This document shows positions 9,300 through 16,110 of a stretch of 64,000 bases of DNA, piece by piece (the stretch's first letter is position 1; each line of letters starts with the position of its first letter). Origin of the DNA: Lachnospiraceae bacterium (GTDB lineage Bacteria > Bacillota > Clostridia > Lachnospirales > Lachnospiraceae); the NCBI GenBank assembly GCA_029219245.1, contig JAQXTA010000040.1:33685-97684 (forward strand). Reading direction: 5' to 3'. Made by a program: the position numbers and the translations under genes. The notes beneath the pieces were generated by a model that ran no database searches, was not told the origin of the DNA, and worked only from the letters and a program-made list of their open reading frames with translations.

Positions 9300-9320
9300 A
9301 TGTATCGTAGTTCGATACAT
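9300..9320. promoter_or_regulatory. PadR operator 2
   Basis: Perfect inverted repeat ATGTATCG - TAGTT - CGATACAT (8-5-8). Its centre lies 30 bp (about three helical turns) from that of operator 1, and it has the same ATCG/CGAT core. It overlaps the expected transcription start. Confidence 0.7.
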
Positions 9321-9407
9321 CGAGTTGAAATATATTTGTACATTTATATGTTTTCTAAGAAATAGAAATGACGTATGTAGTGGGCATACGCGGAAATGAG
9401 GTTTCAT

Positions 9408-9743
9408 ATGGAAGATCGAATTAAAAGAATCTATGTTCCCATGACCGAAACCTGCTTCTATATCCTGTATTGTTTGCAGGAAGAGATGCATGGCTATAAC
9501 ATCGGGCTGAAGGTAAAGGAAATGACCGGCGGCGAAATCACAATCAGTCCCGGAACCATGTACGGTAGCCTTTCTAAAATGGAGAAAGACGGACTAATCC
9601 GCTTCGTCAAGGAAGAAGAAAAAAGAAAGATTTATACAATTACCGATTTGGGCAAACAATTGCTGGAATTGGAGCTTACGCGAATTGAACGACTCTATTT
9701 AAACAGTAAAGGGGGAATTTGGAATGGAATCGAAAACTTATAA
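9408..9743 (+). CDS. PadR-family transcriptional regulator
   Basis: A 111-residue winged-helix repressor. The PadR signature runs from TETCFYILYCLQEEMHGYNI through EITISPGTMYGSLSKMEKDG to a short C-terminal dimerisation helix (LELELTRIERLYL). Start at ATG 9408 because GAGG lies 7 bases upstream; the in-frame ATG at 9396 would leave no ribosome site. It overlaps the DUF2812 gene by 20 bases, so the two are translationally coupled. The two palindromes in its own promoter indicate autorepression. PadR-DUF2812 pairs are common in Firmicutes and often control membrane-stress or drug-efflux genes. Confidence 0.9.
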   Translation: MEDRIKRIYVPMTETCFYILYCLQEEMHGYNIGLKVKEMTGGEITISPGTMYGSLSKMEKDGLIRFVKEEEKRKIYTITDLGKQLLELELTRIERLYLNSKGGIWNGIENL

Positions 9744-10287
9744 AAAACTTTTTCGCTTTTTCACCATAGCAGATTTTGAAAAAGAAGAAATTTTCCTGCG
9801 GGAGCAGCACAAGCAGGGATGGCGCGTTGTAAAATACACGTTGCCCGGAATTTATACTTTTGAGTCCTGTACTCCGGAGGATGTTGTCTATCAACTGGAT
9901 TTTACCGACATTGGTACTGATCAGAAATCAGCCTATTTGCAAATGTTCACTGATTATGGCTGGAAATACTTATTTGATGTGAATGGCTTTTCCTATTTCT
10001 GTAAACCGGCAGCTTCCCAAAGGCCAGAGGATCTGACTATTTTCAGTGATTCCCAGTCCAAGCTGGATATGGTTAAAAAAATAGCGTTACGGAGGGTGCT
10101 TCCTCTCTGTGTCATTTTTCTCTGCGGTATCATACCACAATTACCTGTTCAGGCACAGTTTGACAGCCTGCCCAACCGGATTCTCTTCGGATTTCTTGTA
10201 GTAATGTTCGTTCTCTACATAACACTGTTCATACACTTTGGAATTACTTTTTTCAAATTGAAAAAAAATATCAGAAAGGATGATTGA
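9724..10287 (+). CDS. DUF2812 membrane protein
   Basis: A 187-residue protein of the DUF2812 family. A soluble N-terminal half (residues ~1-115) has the family pattern of an aromatic-rich start (KKLFRFFTIADFEKEE), EQHKQGWRVVKYTLPGIYTF and the GWKYLF..FSYFCKP block. Two transmembrane helices follow (~120-140 and ~150-172) and the C-terminus is basic. No biochemical function is established for the family; it recurs with PadR regulators and may be an anti-regulator or membrane sensor (inference). It overlaps padR at its start and abuts the CPBP protease gene at its end. Confidence 0.8.
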   Translation: MESKTYKKLFRFFTIADFEKEEIFLREQHKQGWRVVKYTLPGIYTFESCTPEDVVYQLDFTDIGTDQKSAYLQMFTDYGWKYLFDVNGFSYFCKPAASQRPEDLTIFSDSQSKLDMVKKIALRRVLPLCVIFLCGIIPQLPVQAQFDSLPNRILFGFLVVMFVLYITLFIHFGITFFKLKKNIRKDD

Positions 10288-10289
10288 AA

Positions 10290-11204
10290 ATGATGAAAAA
10301 TGATAAAAAATACTTTTCCGGAATTGGATTCCGGTTCTTAATTGGCACGATTGTTATCTTTGCCGTACAGTCACTGGCTGTCTTTCTTATGACGAAACTT
10401 GGGGAAAACGTTCCGGCAATCGCAGAAAACTATACTTATACGTTTCTGGCATCCATGCTGTCCATGTATCTGATTGGTTATCCGATTACCCTGAAACTGC
10501 TAAACAAAATCCCCGCACAGAAAATCGGTGAGAAGAAAAAAATGACCATCGGTCAGTGGTTTATTGCGCTTTTCATTTGCATTGCCATCCTGTATTTCTT
10601 TAATATAATCGGTCAGCTTATTACCAGCCTGATTGGTTTATTAAAGAACGGAAGCGTTGTAAATGTACTCGGAACAATTACCGGAAGCATCCATCCCCTT
10701 GCCAACTTATTTATTATCGTAATCTGTGCCCCGTTTGCCGAAGAATTGCTGTTCCGCAAATTCCTTATTGACAGAACCATTCAGTATGGGGAACTGTTAT
10801 GTGTTATCTTTTCCAGTTTTGTTTTTGCGCTCTATCATGGTAACCTGAATCAGTTTATTTATGCCTTCCCTCTTGGTCTCTTTTTCGCCTTTCTTTATGT
10901 AAAGACAAGAGATATCCGGTATAGTATTACCATACATATGGCAGTTAACTTTCTCGGTTCCTTTGTAAGCCAGACATTGATGGATTACAGCGAAAAACTG
11001 CTTACCATTTATAGTACGTTTATCGTCTACGCTATGCTTGCGGGTATTATATTGTTCCTGTTGTTCCACAAAAGATTTGCCTTGCAGAAAACTACGCAAT
11101 CCGGTGAAAAAACGCCCTCATTTAAGACCATTGTTATGAACCCGGGCATGGGACTCTATACATTATTCTGGTGTGTCATTATGATAGTTATGTTAGTTGT
11201 ATGA
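10290..11204 (+). CDS. CPBP-family intramembrane metalloprotease
   Basis: A ~304-residue polytopic membrane protein of the CPBP/CAAX protease (Abi, ABI-type) family. Eight or so hydrophobic segments surround the family's catalytic motifs: EELLFRKF (EExxxR, Glu pair at ~151-152), FALYHGNLNQFIYAFPLG (FxxxH) and HMAVNFLGS (HxxxN). Bacterial members act in bacteriocin self-immunity, peptide maturation or membrane-protein turnover. ATG 10290 is preferred since AAAGGA lies 9 bases upstream; a TTG at 10284 overlapping the previous stop is the alternative. It is the third gene of the PadR operon. Confidence 0.88.
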   Translation: MMKNDKKYFSGIGFRFLIGTIVIFAVQSLAVFLMTKLGENVPAIAENYTYTFLASMLSMYLIGYPITLKLLNKIPAQKIGEKKKMTIGQWFIALFICIAILYFFNIIGQLITSLIGLLKNGSVVNVLGTITGSIHPLANLFIIVICAPFAEELLFRKFLIDRTIQYGELLCVIFSSFVFALYHGNLNQFIYAFPLGLFFAFLYVKTRDIRYSITIHMAVNFLGSFVSQTLMDYSEKLLTIYSTFIVYAMLAGIILFLLFHKRFALQKTTQSGEKTPSFKTIVMNPGMGLYTLFWCVIMIVMLVV

Positions 11205-11250
11205 TAAATTGTATAAAGGAATTGATTTGTAACACAGGGGAGAAATACCA

Positions 11251-12147
11251 ATGCAGGAGAGCCGCTTATTTAAAATCCTATACTATCTGCTTGATAAAGG
11301 TTCTGCAACCGCTGCCGAATTAGCCGAGAGATTTGAAGTATCTGTAAGAACCATTTACCGGGATATCGATGCGCTAAGCAGTGCCGGCATCCCGGTTTAT
11401 ACCGAAGCCGGTCGAAACGGCGGGATTCATTTACTGAACGATTCTATTTTGGATAAAACAATCATATCAGAACCGGAAAAACAGGAAATATTATCTGCTT
11501 TACAGGGACTGTCTGTTATGAGTAACGAATATAAAAAAGATACCTTTGAAAAGCTTTCAGCACTCTTCCAGGTATCATCTGTCAACTGGCTGGAAGTAGA
11601 TTTTTCCAGGTGGGGTATTCCATCACAGGATAATCAAAAATTCGAGACGATAAAAACAGCCATCCTTCACAACAGATGCCTGAAAATTTTTTATGCAAAC
11701 TCTTCCGGCAAAGCGGATGAAAGAGTCGTCCAGCCTCTGAAGTTATTTTACAAATCCGAGGACTGGTACCTAAAGGCATACTGTAGATTCAAGCAGGATT
11801 TCCGCCTTTTTAAGTTAAATCGTATTTTAAAGTGGGAGCTTTTGGAAGAGCCATTTGAGCCCATGATTTTTCCCGAAGTTACGGATAACGGGCAGCAGAT
11901 TTACGACCAGGTAACACTTCGTTTTCCTAAGGAAATCGCTTATCGTGTTTATGATGAATTTGATGTCACTCAGATTAAATCCGAGAAAAATGGCACTTTT
12001 ACCGTTACTGCCAATATGACGGTAGATGACTGGCTCATCGGCTATCTTCTTTCCTTCGGGACACAGATTGAAATCATGAAACCTATGCATCTGAAAAAAA
12101 GAATATCTGCCAAAGCAAAAGAAATCTATGAAAAGCATAAAACATGA
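11251..12147 (+). CDS. YafY-type HTH/WYL-domain regulator
   Basis: A 298-residue regulator. N-terminal HTH (residues ~5-60: LLDKGSATAAELAERFEVS then VRTIYRDIDALSSAGIPV) is followed by a WYL domain (~135-215, with the YKSEDWYLKAYCRFKQDFRLFKLNRI block) and a C-terminal WCX extension (~220-298). Such proteins sense nucleic-acid fragments or small ligands and often control DNA-damage or defence genes. GGGGAG lies 8 bases before ATG 11251. It follows the protease gene by 46 bases and may be co-transcribed or separate. A short hairpin with T-run follows the stop. Confidence 0.9.
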   Translation: MQESRLFKILYYLLDKGSATAAELAERFEVSVRTIYRDIDALSSAGIPVYTEAGRNGGIHLLNDSILDKTIISEPEKQEILSALQGLSVMSNEYKKDTFEKLSALFQVSSVNWLEVDFSRWGIPSQDNQKFETIKTAILHNRCLKIFYANSSGKADERVVQPLKLFYKSEDWYLKAYCRFKQDFRLFKLNRILKWELLEEPFEPMIFPEVTDNGQQIYDQVTLRFPKEIAYRVYDEFDVTQIKSEKNGTFTVTANMTVDDWLIGYLLSFGTQIEIMKPMHLKKRISAKAKEIYEKHKT

Positions 12148-12165
12148 CATACGATGTCAGTTTTT
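12145..12165 (+). terminator. Short terminator after the WYL regulator
   Basis: TGACAT-ACG-ATGTCA followed by GTTTTT; the hairpin begins at the stop codon. The stem is only 6 bp, so termination may be partial. Confidence 0.5.
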
Positions 12166-12202
12166 ATCCCTTATACTATAATAAAGAAATAGTAAATAGA
12201 TA

Positions 12203-12240
12203 ATTGCGAAACTCAAATAATATTTGCATCGTTTTGCAAT
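12203..12240. promoter_or_regulatory. Inverted repeat in the leader of the ClbS-like gene
   Basis: ATTGCGAAAC (12203-12212) and GTTTTGCAAT (12231-12240) form a 10-bp inverted repeat with one mismatch, 18 bases apart. A possible -10 TATAAT lies at 12177-12182. It could be an operator or leader hairpin. Confidence 0.35.
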
Positions 12241-12277
12241 TACCTAAAAACATTGTGAACAAAAGAGAGGTAAAAGC

Positions 12278-12817
12278 ATGGGTAGACCTACATCAAAATC
12301 TGAACTCATAAGTGCCGCAGCCGCAAACTATGATGAAATGAATGAATTTATTGCAGCCATGAGTGAAAAAGAATTATCAACGCCTTTTTCCTTTGATGAC
12401 AGCAAAAAGGAAGCACATTGGAAGCGGGACAAAAATCTCCGGGACGTACTAATCCATCTTTATGAATGGCATCAACTCTTATTAGACTGGGTTTTCTCCA
12501 ATCAAAAGGGAGAGAACAAGCCCTTTCTCCCCAAACCCTATAATTGGAAGACCTATGGGAAACTGAATGAATGGTTCTGGCAAAAACATCAGAATACAAG
12601 TCTGGAAGAAGCCAAGTCGATGCTGGATAAATCCCACAAAGAAGTTATGGCTCTGGCAGAAACCTTTACCAATGAGGAATTATTCTCCAAAGGAATATAT
12701 CAATGGGTTGGCAATTCTACGCTTGGCTCCTATTTTGTTTCCAATACAGCAAGCCATTATAACTGGGCTATCAAGAAACTGAAAGCACACAGGAAGAACT
12801 GCCAAAATACAAACTGA
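12278..12817 (+). CDS. ClbS/DfsB-family four-helix protein
   Basis: A 179-residue cytosolic protein of the ClbS/DfsB (DUF1706, DinB-like) family. It opens with the typical MGRPTSKSELI, and family blocks include LIHLYEWHQLLLDW, the PYNWKTYGKLNEWFW segment, and HYNWAIKKLKAHRK at the end. ClbS from colibactin-producing E. coli hydrolyses the cyclopropane warhead of colibactin and protects DNA; homologues in non-producing gut bacteria can act as resistance genes. Whether this one does so is untested. GAGAGG lies 7 bases before ATG 12278. It appears monocistronic, ending at a bidirectional terminator. Confidence 0.85.
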   Translation: MGRPTSKSELISAAAANYDEMNEFIAAMSEKELSTPFSFDDSKKEAHWKRDKNLRDVLIHLYEWHQLLLDWVFSNQKGENKPFLPKPYNWKTYGKLNEWFWQKHQNTSLEEAKSMLDKSHKEVMALAETFTNEELFSKGIYQWVGNSTLGSYFVSNTASHYNWAIKKLKAHRKNCQNTN

Positions 12818-12896
12818 CCATATTCCGCCAACTAAAGAGGTATTCCTCTTGCTGTTTACATTAGTAACCGACAGTCCTATACGAAACATAAACGTC

Positions 12897-12938
12897 AAAA
12901 AAGCAACCGCCATCTGCCAAGGTAATGGTTGCTTTTTT
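12897..12938. terminator. Bidirectional terminator
   Basis: AAAAAAGCAACC (12897-12908) pairs with GGTTGCTTTTTT (12927-12938). It serves the ClbS-like gene on plus and the split deacetylase gene on minus. Confidence 0.8.
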
Positions 12939-12966
12939 GATAAATAACTAACATTTCTCACTCTTT

Positions 12967-13199
12967 TTAATCGGAAATCTGCCGCCCCTCATGGTTCAGA
13001 TGATAATTATCTTTATAAATCAACTGGGAAATCGGAACGAATTCATAACCTTGATCCTGCAAAGTCGTAATCAGTGTTTCCAGTGCCTGCGCCGTGTATT
13101 TGGCACCATTGTGGCAGAGAATAATGCTTCCGTTACCAAGATGCTTATGCTCCGTTACCGTTTTGATAATCGAATCCACACCATAGTCCTTCCAGTCTA
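12967..13199 (-). pseudogene. Polysaccharide deacetylase, C-terminal fragment (split by element)
   Basis: About 76 codons that complete the NodB-type deacetylase whose N-terminal part lies at 19077-19790. In frame it reads LDWKDYGVDSIIKTV and then GSIILCHNGAKYT, which holds the fifth NodB motif (ILxH). Joining codon 238 of the distant part at the shared GTCTA core to this fragment gives an uninterrupted 313-residue protein with no frame change. The fragment has no promoter or ribosome site of its own, so it is presumably silent while the element is in place. Confidence 0.88.
13195..13199. other. Left attachment core (GTCTA)
   Basis: Host side is CCTTCCA, element side is AGCTGTCACATC. The core matches 19077-19081 and joins the two host gene parts in frame. 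Confidence 0.8.
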
Positions 13200-13241
13200 A
13201 GCTGTCACATCTATATATAAAAGTAAATATTTCTAGTCAAT

Positions 13242-13268
13242 AAAAAAACTGGGTTTATTTCCCAGTTT
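13242..13268 (-). terminator. Terminator of the RHH gene
   Basis: On minus, AAACTGGG and CCCAGTTT flank a 7-base loop and are followed by a run of seven T. The gene's stop codon lies in the loop. Confidence 0.75.
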
Positions 13269-13440
13269 CCTTATCATCAAAATTCTTCATTGCATATTCA
13301 CAACATTTTACCACAAGTTGATTTAATGATATATTCTTACTTGTAGCAATCACATTTAATTCTTCCAATAGTTCAACTGGAAAGCGTAAGGTTCTATTTG
13401 AATATTCTTGCTTTTTTATGTGGAATTTATCAACAGCCAT
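13255..13440 (-). CDS. Ribbon-helix-helix (CopG/Arc-like) regulator
   Basis: A 61-residue DNA-binding protein at the left end of the element. The strand-helix-helix pattern is YSNRTLRFPVELLEELNVIA then NISLNQLVVKCCEYAMK. Start placed at ATG 13440 behind AAAAGGTG; an upstream in-frame ATG adds 18 unlikely residues. A perfect 21-bp palindrome between it and the divergent lipoprotein gene is the natural operator. It probably represses itself and/or the cargo gene (inference). An antitoxin or plasmid copy-control role is the alternative for this fold, but no toxin is adjacent. Confidence 0.8.
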   Translation of the reverse strand: MAVDKFHIKKQEYSNRTLRFPVELLEELNVIATSKNISLNQLVVKCCEYAMKNFDDKETGK

Positions 13441-13514
13441 AACAACACACCTTTTTACATTTGTTCTATGTATCATTATAGTTGCAAATAGCATTCATTT
13501 ATATACATTGAAAC

Positions 13515-13535
13515 AATACGCAATTATTGCGTATT
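13515..13535. promoter_or_regulatory. Perfect 21-bp palindrome, candidate RHH operator
   Basis: Arms AATACGCAAT (13515-13524) and ATTGCGTATT (13526-13535) around a single T. It lies in the divergent interval just upstream of the -35 box of the lipoprotein gene. Confidence 0.65.
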
Positions 13536-13541
13536 AAATAA

Positions 13542-13570
13542 TTTACTCTATTATATGTTTATGATATAAT
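13542..13570 (+). promoter_or_regulatory. Promoter of the element's lipoprotein gene
   Basis: -35 TTTACT (13542-13547), 17-base spacer, -10 TATAAT (13565-13570); the start codon is 35 bases further on. Confidence 0.7.
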
Positions 13571-13604
13571 ACAACTTATAAAACATTACATCTGGGAGGA
13601 CGAT

Positions 13605-14489
13605 ATGCACAAAAGATTACTAATCATTTTAACAACAATAACTTTATCAACTGCCCTTTTAGTAGGTTGCGGAAACAAACAAGAAGAAATACCACAAGCC
13701 ACAACTGAAGAAATCGCACCAGAACAAACAGAAGAAGAAACTACACCTCCAACGGAAATTGCAGAACCGACACCCGAAGCAACTACTGAACCAGTTGAAG
13801 AAGCGACTACCGAACCAGAAACAACAGAAACAACGGAAACAGCAGAGTCTGAACAGGCAGAAATCCCGACACCAGAACCAGAACCGCAGGCAATATATAC
13901 ATATACTGATATGTCCGCTACAATGTATGCACAGCAGACGGTTAATGTTCGTGATTTGCCAGATACAAGCGGAAACAAACTCGGTTCATTATCTACAAAT
14001 GATGAAATAAAAATCTTTGGACAATGCAATGAAACTGGTTGGTATATGTTTGAATATAACGGAAGTGTTGCTTATGTAAGCAATAAATATATTGGTGAAA
14101 ATAAGGTTGAAATTCAAGCACCTGCTAATAACAGCGGTTCTGGTGGTGGAAGCACCGCTGGCACTGGAAGCACTTCTGGTGCTTTCAATGAAGCAGATTT
14201 CCCTACGCCTTACCAAATCATCAACAAAGGTGGACTTAATGTGTACTTTGTGATGGGGACAGATGCTGACAAGAATTATGATACAAAGATGCAATGTATT
14301 GATACCGTTGGTTCAAATCTTGGAATTGCTATGACTTATGATGGTATTGGCACATATTATTTCTTTGGCGACTATTACCATGGTGGTTCAAATGCAAATG
14401 GTGTCGTTGCATTATTTTTCCCATATTATTACGATGCAAATGGAAATGAATTAGGACAATCACCAGAAACACAAAAGAAAGTCTACTAA
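13605..14489 (+). CDS. SH3b-domain lipoprotein, cargo of the element
   Basis: A 294-residue surface lipoprotein. The signal peptide ends in the lipobox LVGC with lipidated Cys 22. A Glu/Thr/Pro-rich linker of ~75 residues follows, then a bacterial SH3 domain (~112-170, opening QQTVNVRDLPDTSGNKLGSL and ending YVSNKYIGEN). After a Gly/Ser linker there is a C-terminal domain (~200-294), rich in Tyr and Gly, that I do not recognise. GGAGG lies 5 bases before ATG 13605. SH3b domains bind peptidoglycan stem peptides, so the protein should sit between membrane and wall. It could serve surface exclusion, phage protection or adhesion for the element; none is shown by the sequence. Confidence 0.8.
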   Translation: MHKRLLIILTTITLSTALLVGCGNKQEEIPQATTEEIAPEQTEEETTPPTEIAEPTPEATTEPVEEATTEPETTETTETAESEQAEIPTPEPEPQAIYTYTDMSATMYAQQTVNVRDLPDTSGNKLGSLSTNDEIKIFGQCNETGWYMFEYNGSVAYVSNKYIGENKVEIQAPANNSGSGGGSTAGTGSTSGAFNEADFPTPYQIINKGGLNVYFVMGTDADKNYDTKMQCIDTVGSNLGIAMTYDGIGTYYFFGDYYHGGSNANGVVALFFPYYYDANGNELGQSPETQKKVY

Positions 14490-14500
14490 TTTCAACAACC

Positions 14501-14530
14501 AAAAAAGGCACTGCTTCGGCAGTGCTTTTT
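14501..14530. terminator. Bidirectional terminator with TTCG loop
   Basis: GGCACTGC-TTCG-GCAGTGCT flanked by A6 and T5 tracts, between the convergent lipoprotein and relaxase genes. Confidence 0.85.
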
Positions 14531-15437
14531 ATCGTTCATTTTCAAATATAGGACACATACTCCTAAAATTTTCGCCCTGTGCATTTACATACAAATTCTG
14601 TTCCAATTCTTCCAATTTTTGCTTCTGGGCGTTTATCTGCCTATCTAGTAAATAAATCTCTTGTCGTTTTTGCTTGATTTCTGTCCCTTGTTCTATTAAC
14701 TGCTTATTATGGTTTTCAATTTCTTCTTGTAGTTTTTTATCCTTGTATTCCAATACAGTTAAATGCTTTTGACTTGGACTTGATACCGTTTCATCAATCT
14801 CAATACCATTTCTCCTAATAATCGTGTTCCAGATAAAGCGTATTTGTTCTGTAAAGGTCTGCAAGGCGTTATTATATCTGTCTGCTTTGGCTGTGGCTTT
14901 TGGCGGTTTTATTCCTAACGCCTTTAATGCCTTATCTGTGCAGATTTTTTTATGTCCGTCTTTATCCGTATAATCACAGACCAAGCGAATATGAGCGTGT
15001 GGCGATTTTTCATCCCCATGTATCGCAATATCAAGTATATGGACATTCGTTCCATATCTGCGGTTAAATTCTTCATTAAATTGATAGATACACTGTAAAA
15101 GAACTTCTCTGTCTGGGTGGTTGTCCTTGTTTCCTATCTGTAAAATCATTTCCTTTGGCTGTGTCTTTTCGGCTTTCAATAAATCGTCAATGGTACGGAT
15201 ATAGCCATACTGTCGGCGTTTTCTATATTTTTCATTTTGTGCCTCCAATCCCTGCAAATAATTTTCTTGATAATACCGCCTCTCACATTCCTCAAAAGTG
15301 ATCGTATCATCTAAATATCGGTTAATATAGAAGTTTTCGTTTTGTCTAGTCTGGTCTATGTGTCTGGCATTATCAAGGTTAAAGTTCCTGTCATTGTGTT
15401 TTACAGTTCCCCTGCCTATGTGTAAAGTTGCTTTCAT
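14529..15437 (-). CDS. MobV-family mobilization relaxase
   Basis: A 302-residue plasmid mobilization (Pre/Mob-like) relaxase that nicks oriT and leads the strand into a recipient. The metal-binding signature HGDEKSPHAH (His 140, 147, 149) matches the MobV HxDExxPHxH motif. An N-terminal KHNDRNFN block would hold the MobV motif I residues. The C-terminal ~75 residues are a charged coiled coil (KLQEEIENHNKQLIEQ onward). Start at ATG 15437, eight bases after GGAGGG; the longer open frame upstream is discarded. It is shorter than pMV158 MobM. The candidate oriT lies directly before the gene. Confidence 0.88.
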   Translation of the reverse strand: MKATLHIGRGTVKHNDRNFNLDNARHIDQTRQNENFYINRYLDDTITFEECERRYYQENYLQGLEAQNEKYRKRRQYGYIRTIDDLLKAEKTQPKEMILQIGNKDNHPDREVLLQCIYQFNEEFNRRYGTNVHILDIAIHGDEKSPHAHIRLVCDYTDKDGHKKICTDKALKALGIKPPKATAKADRYNNALQTFTEQIRFIWNTIIRRNGIEIDETVSSPSQKHLTVLEYKDKKLQEEIENHNKQLIEQGTEIKQKRQEIYLLDRQINAQKQKLEELEQNLYVNAQGENFRSMCPIFENER

Positions 15438-15439
15438 TC

Positions 15440-15600
15440 CATTATCCCTCCCCTCGATAATAGTATGAAAGGACAACAAACACCCACGCAGGAAACTGCT
15501 CAACACAATAACCCAATACAGAAATTGAGCAAGGCTCAATTACCTTTGGGCAAGGCGTTGCACCCTTAACCCGCTAAAAACAGACACAAGCAAAAATAAG
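15440..15600. other. Candidate oriT region upstream of the relaxase
   Basis: Non-coding region holding a perfect 8-bp hairpin, AATTGAGC-AAG-GCTCAATT (15523-15541), followed by a G/C-rich stretch GGGCAAGGCGTTGCACCC (15548-15565). Position beside a MobV gene and the hairpin fit an oriT. No known nick sequence is recognised. Confidence 0.5.
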
Positions 15601-15605
15601 GGGCG

Positions 15606-15752
15606 TTACCGCTCCTCATCTTTGTTTATTTCTGCTGTGCATTTTTGCAACTGGTACTCTGTTTCTGCCTTTGCTTTGCTTTCTTCTATATTTGCGCAAT
15701 CTGCTTTTACTCGTTCAAAAATCGCTTCTAATGTCATTTTATCTATTTCCAT
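15606..15752 (-). CDS. Small charged protein of the element
   Basis: A 48-residue frame starting MEIDKMTLEAIFERVKA and ending EINKDEER. It is preceded by an excellent ribosome site, AGGAGGTG, six bases before ATG 15752. It is predicted almost entirely helical and highly charged. Located between the replication origin and oriT and oriented with the relaxase gene, it may be a mobilization accessory protein or copy-control factor. I recognise no family. Confidence 0.6.
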   Translation of the reverse strand: MEIDKMTLEAIFERVKADCANIEESKAKAETEYQLQKCTAEINKDEER

Positions 15753-16110
15753 AATCTTCACCTCCTACTAATAGTATGCTTTTTGATATTTCTGCCAAAA
15801 TCAATTTTTGATACTGTCATTTACTGATTTTAGTTTTTTTCAAATTAAAAACCTGCAAACCCTTGAAAATACTGCATTTTCAAAAATCAATTTTTTATGA
15901 TGTTTTACATTTTCTTTTAAATCTCTATTTTTTACAAAAAGGCTATACAGAAAAAATTATCCGTAATCTTATCTTGCATATTTTTTGTGTAACCAATTGT
16001 AGTACGTAGTAAAACCATTGAAAAGCCTTAAAAACAGGCGAACAGTGGGCTTGTCTGTTCGCCGTAGTTTTACTGTCGTATGTAGTAAATCATAGGAGGA
16101 ATTTATTTAT
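15753..16110. other. Non-coding 358-bp replication control/origin region
   Basis: Strikingly AT-rich. It contains a 13-bp direct repeat AAAATCAATTTTT (15797-15809 and 15883-15895), a perfect hairpin TTGAAAAT-ACTGC-ATTTTCAA (15863-15883), inverted AGTAAAAC/GTTTTACT (16008-16015, 16067-16074) bracketing the origin hairpin, and repeats of the type TACGTAGTAAA and CGTATGTAGTAAA. No protein-coding frame with a ribosome site is seen until rep. Confidence 0.6.
16037..16063. other. Hairpin, candidate rolling-circle origin (dso)
   Basis: GGCGAACAG - TGGGCTTGT - CTGTTCGCC: perfect 9-bp stem with a 9-base loop, 48 bp before the rep start codon, bracketed by longer inverted repeats. Such a stem-loop is the standard substrate for HUH Rep nicking. 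The exact nick position is not identifiable. Confidence 0.65.

Noticed and set aside
9084..9407. Riboswitch in the 324-base gap between the BMP and padR genes
   Set aside because: The gap is accounted for by two divergent promoters and two operators; no riboswitch core (for example purine) is visible.
12680..12961. Minus-strand frame across the end of the ClbS-like gene
   Set aside because: It runs through the bidirectional terminator, has no ribosome site and resembles no family.
13586..14029. Minus-strand Ser/Val-rich frame within the lipoprotein gene
   Set aside because: It mirrors the Thr/Glu/Pro-rich linker of the lipoprotein and lacks a ribosome site.
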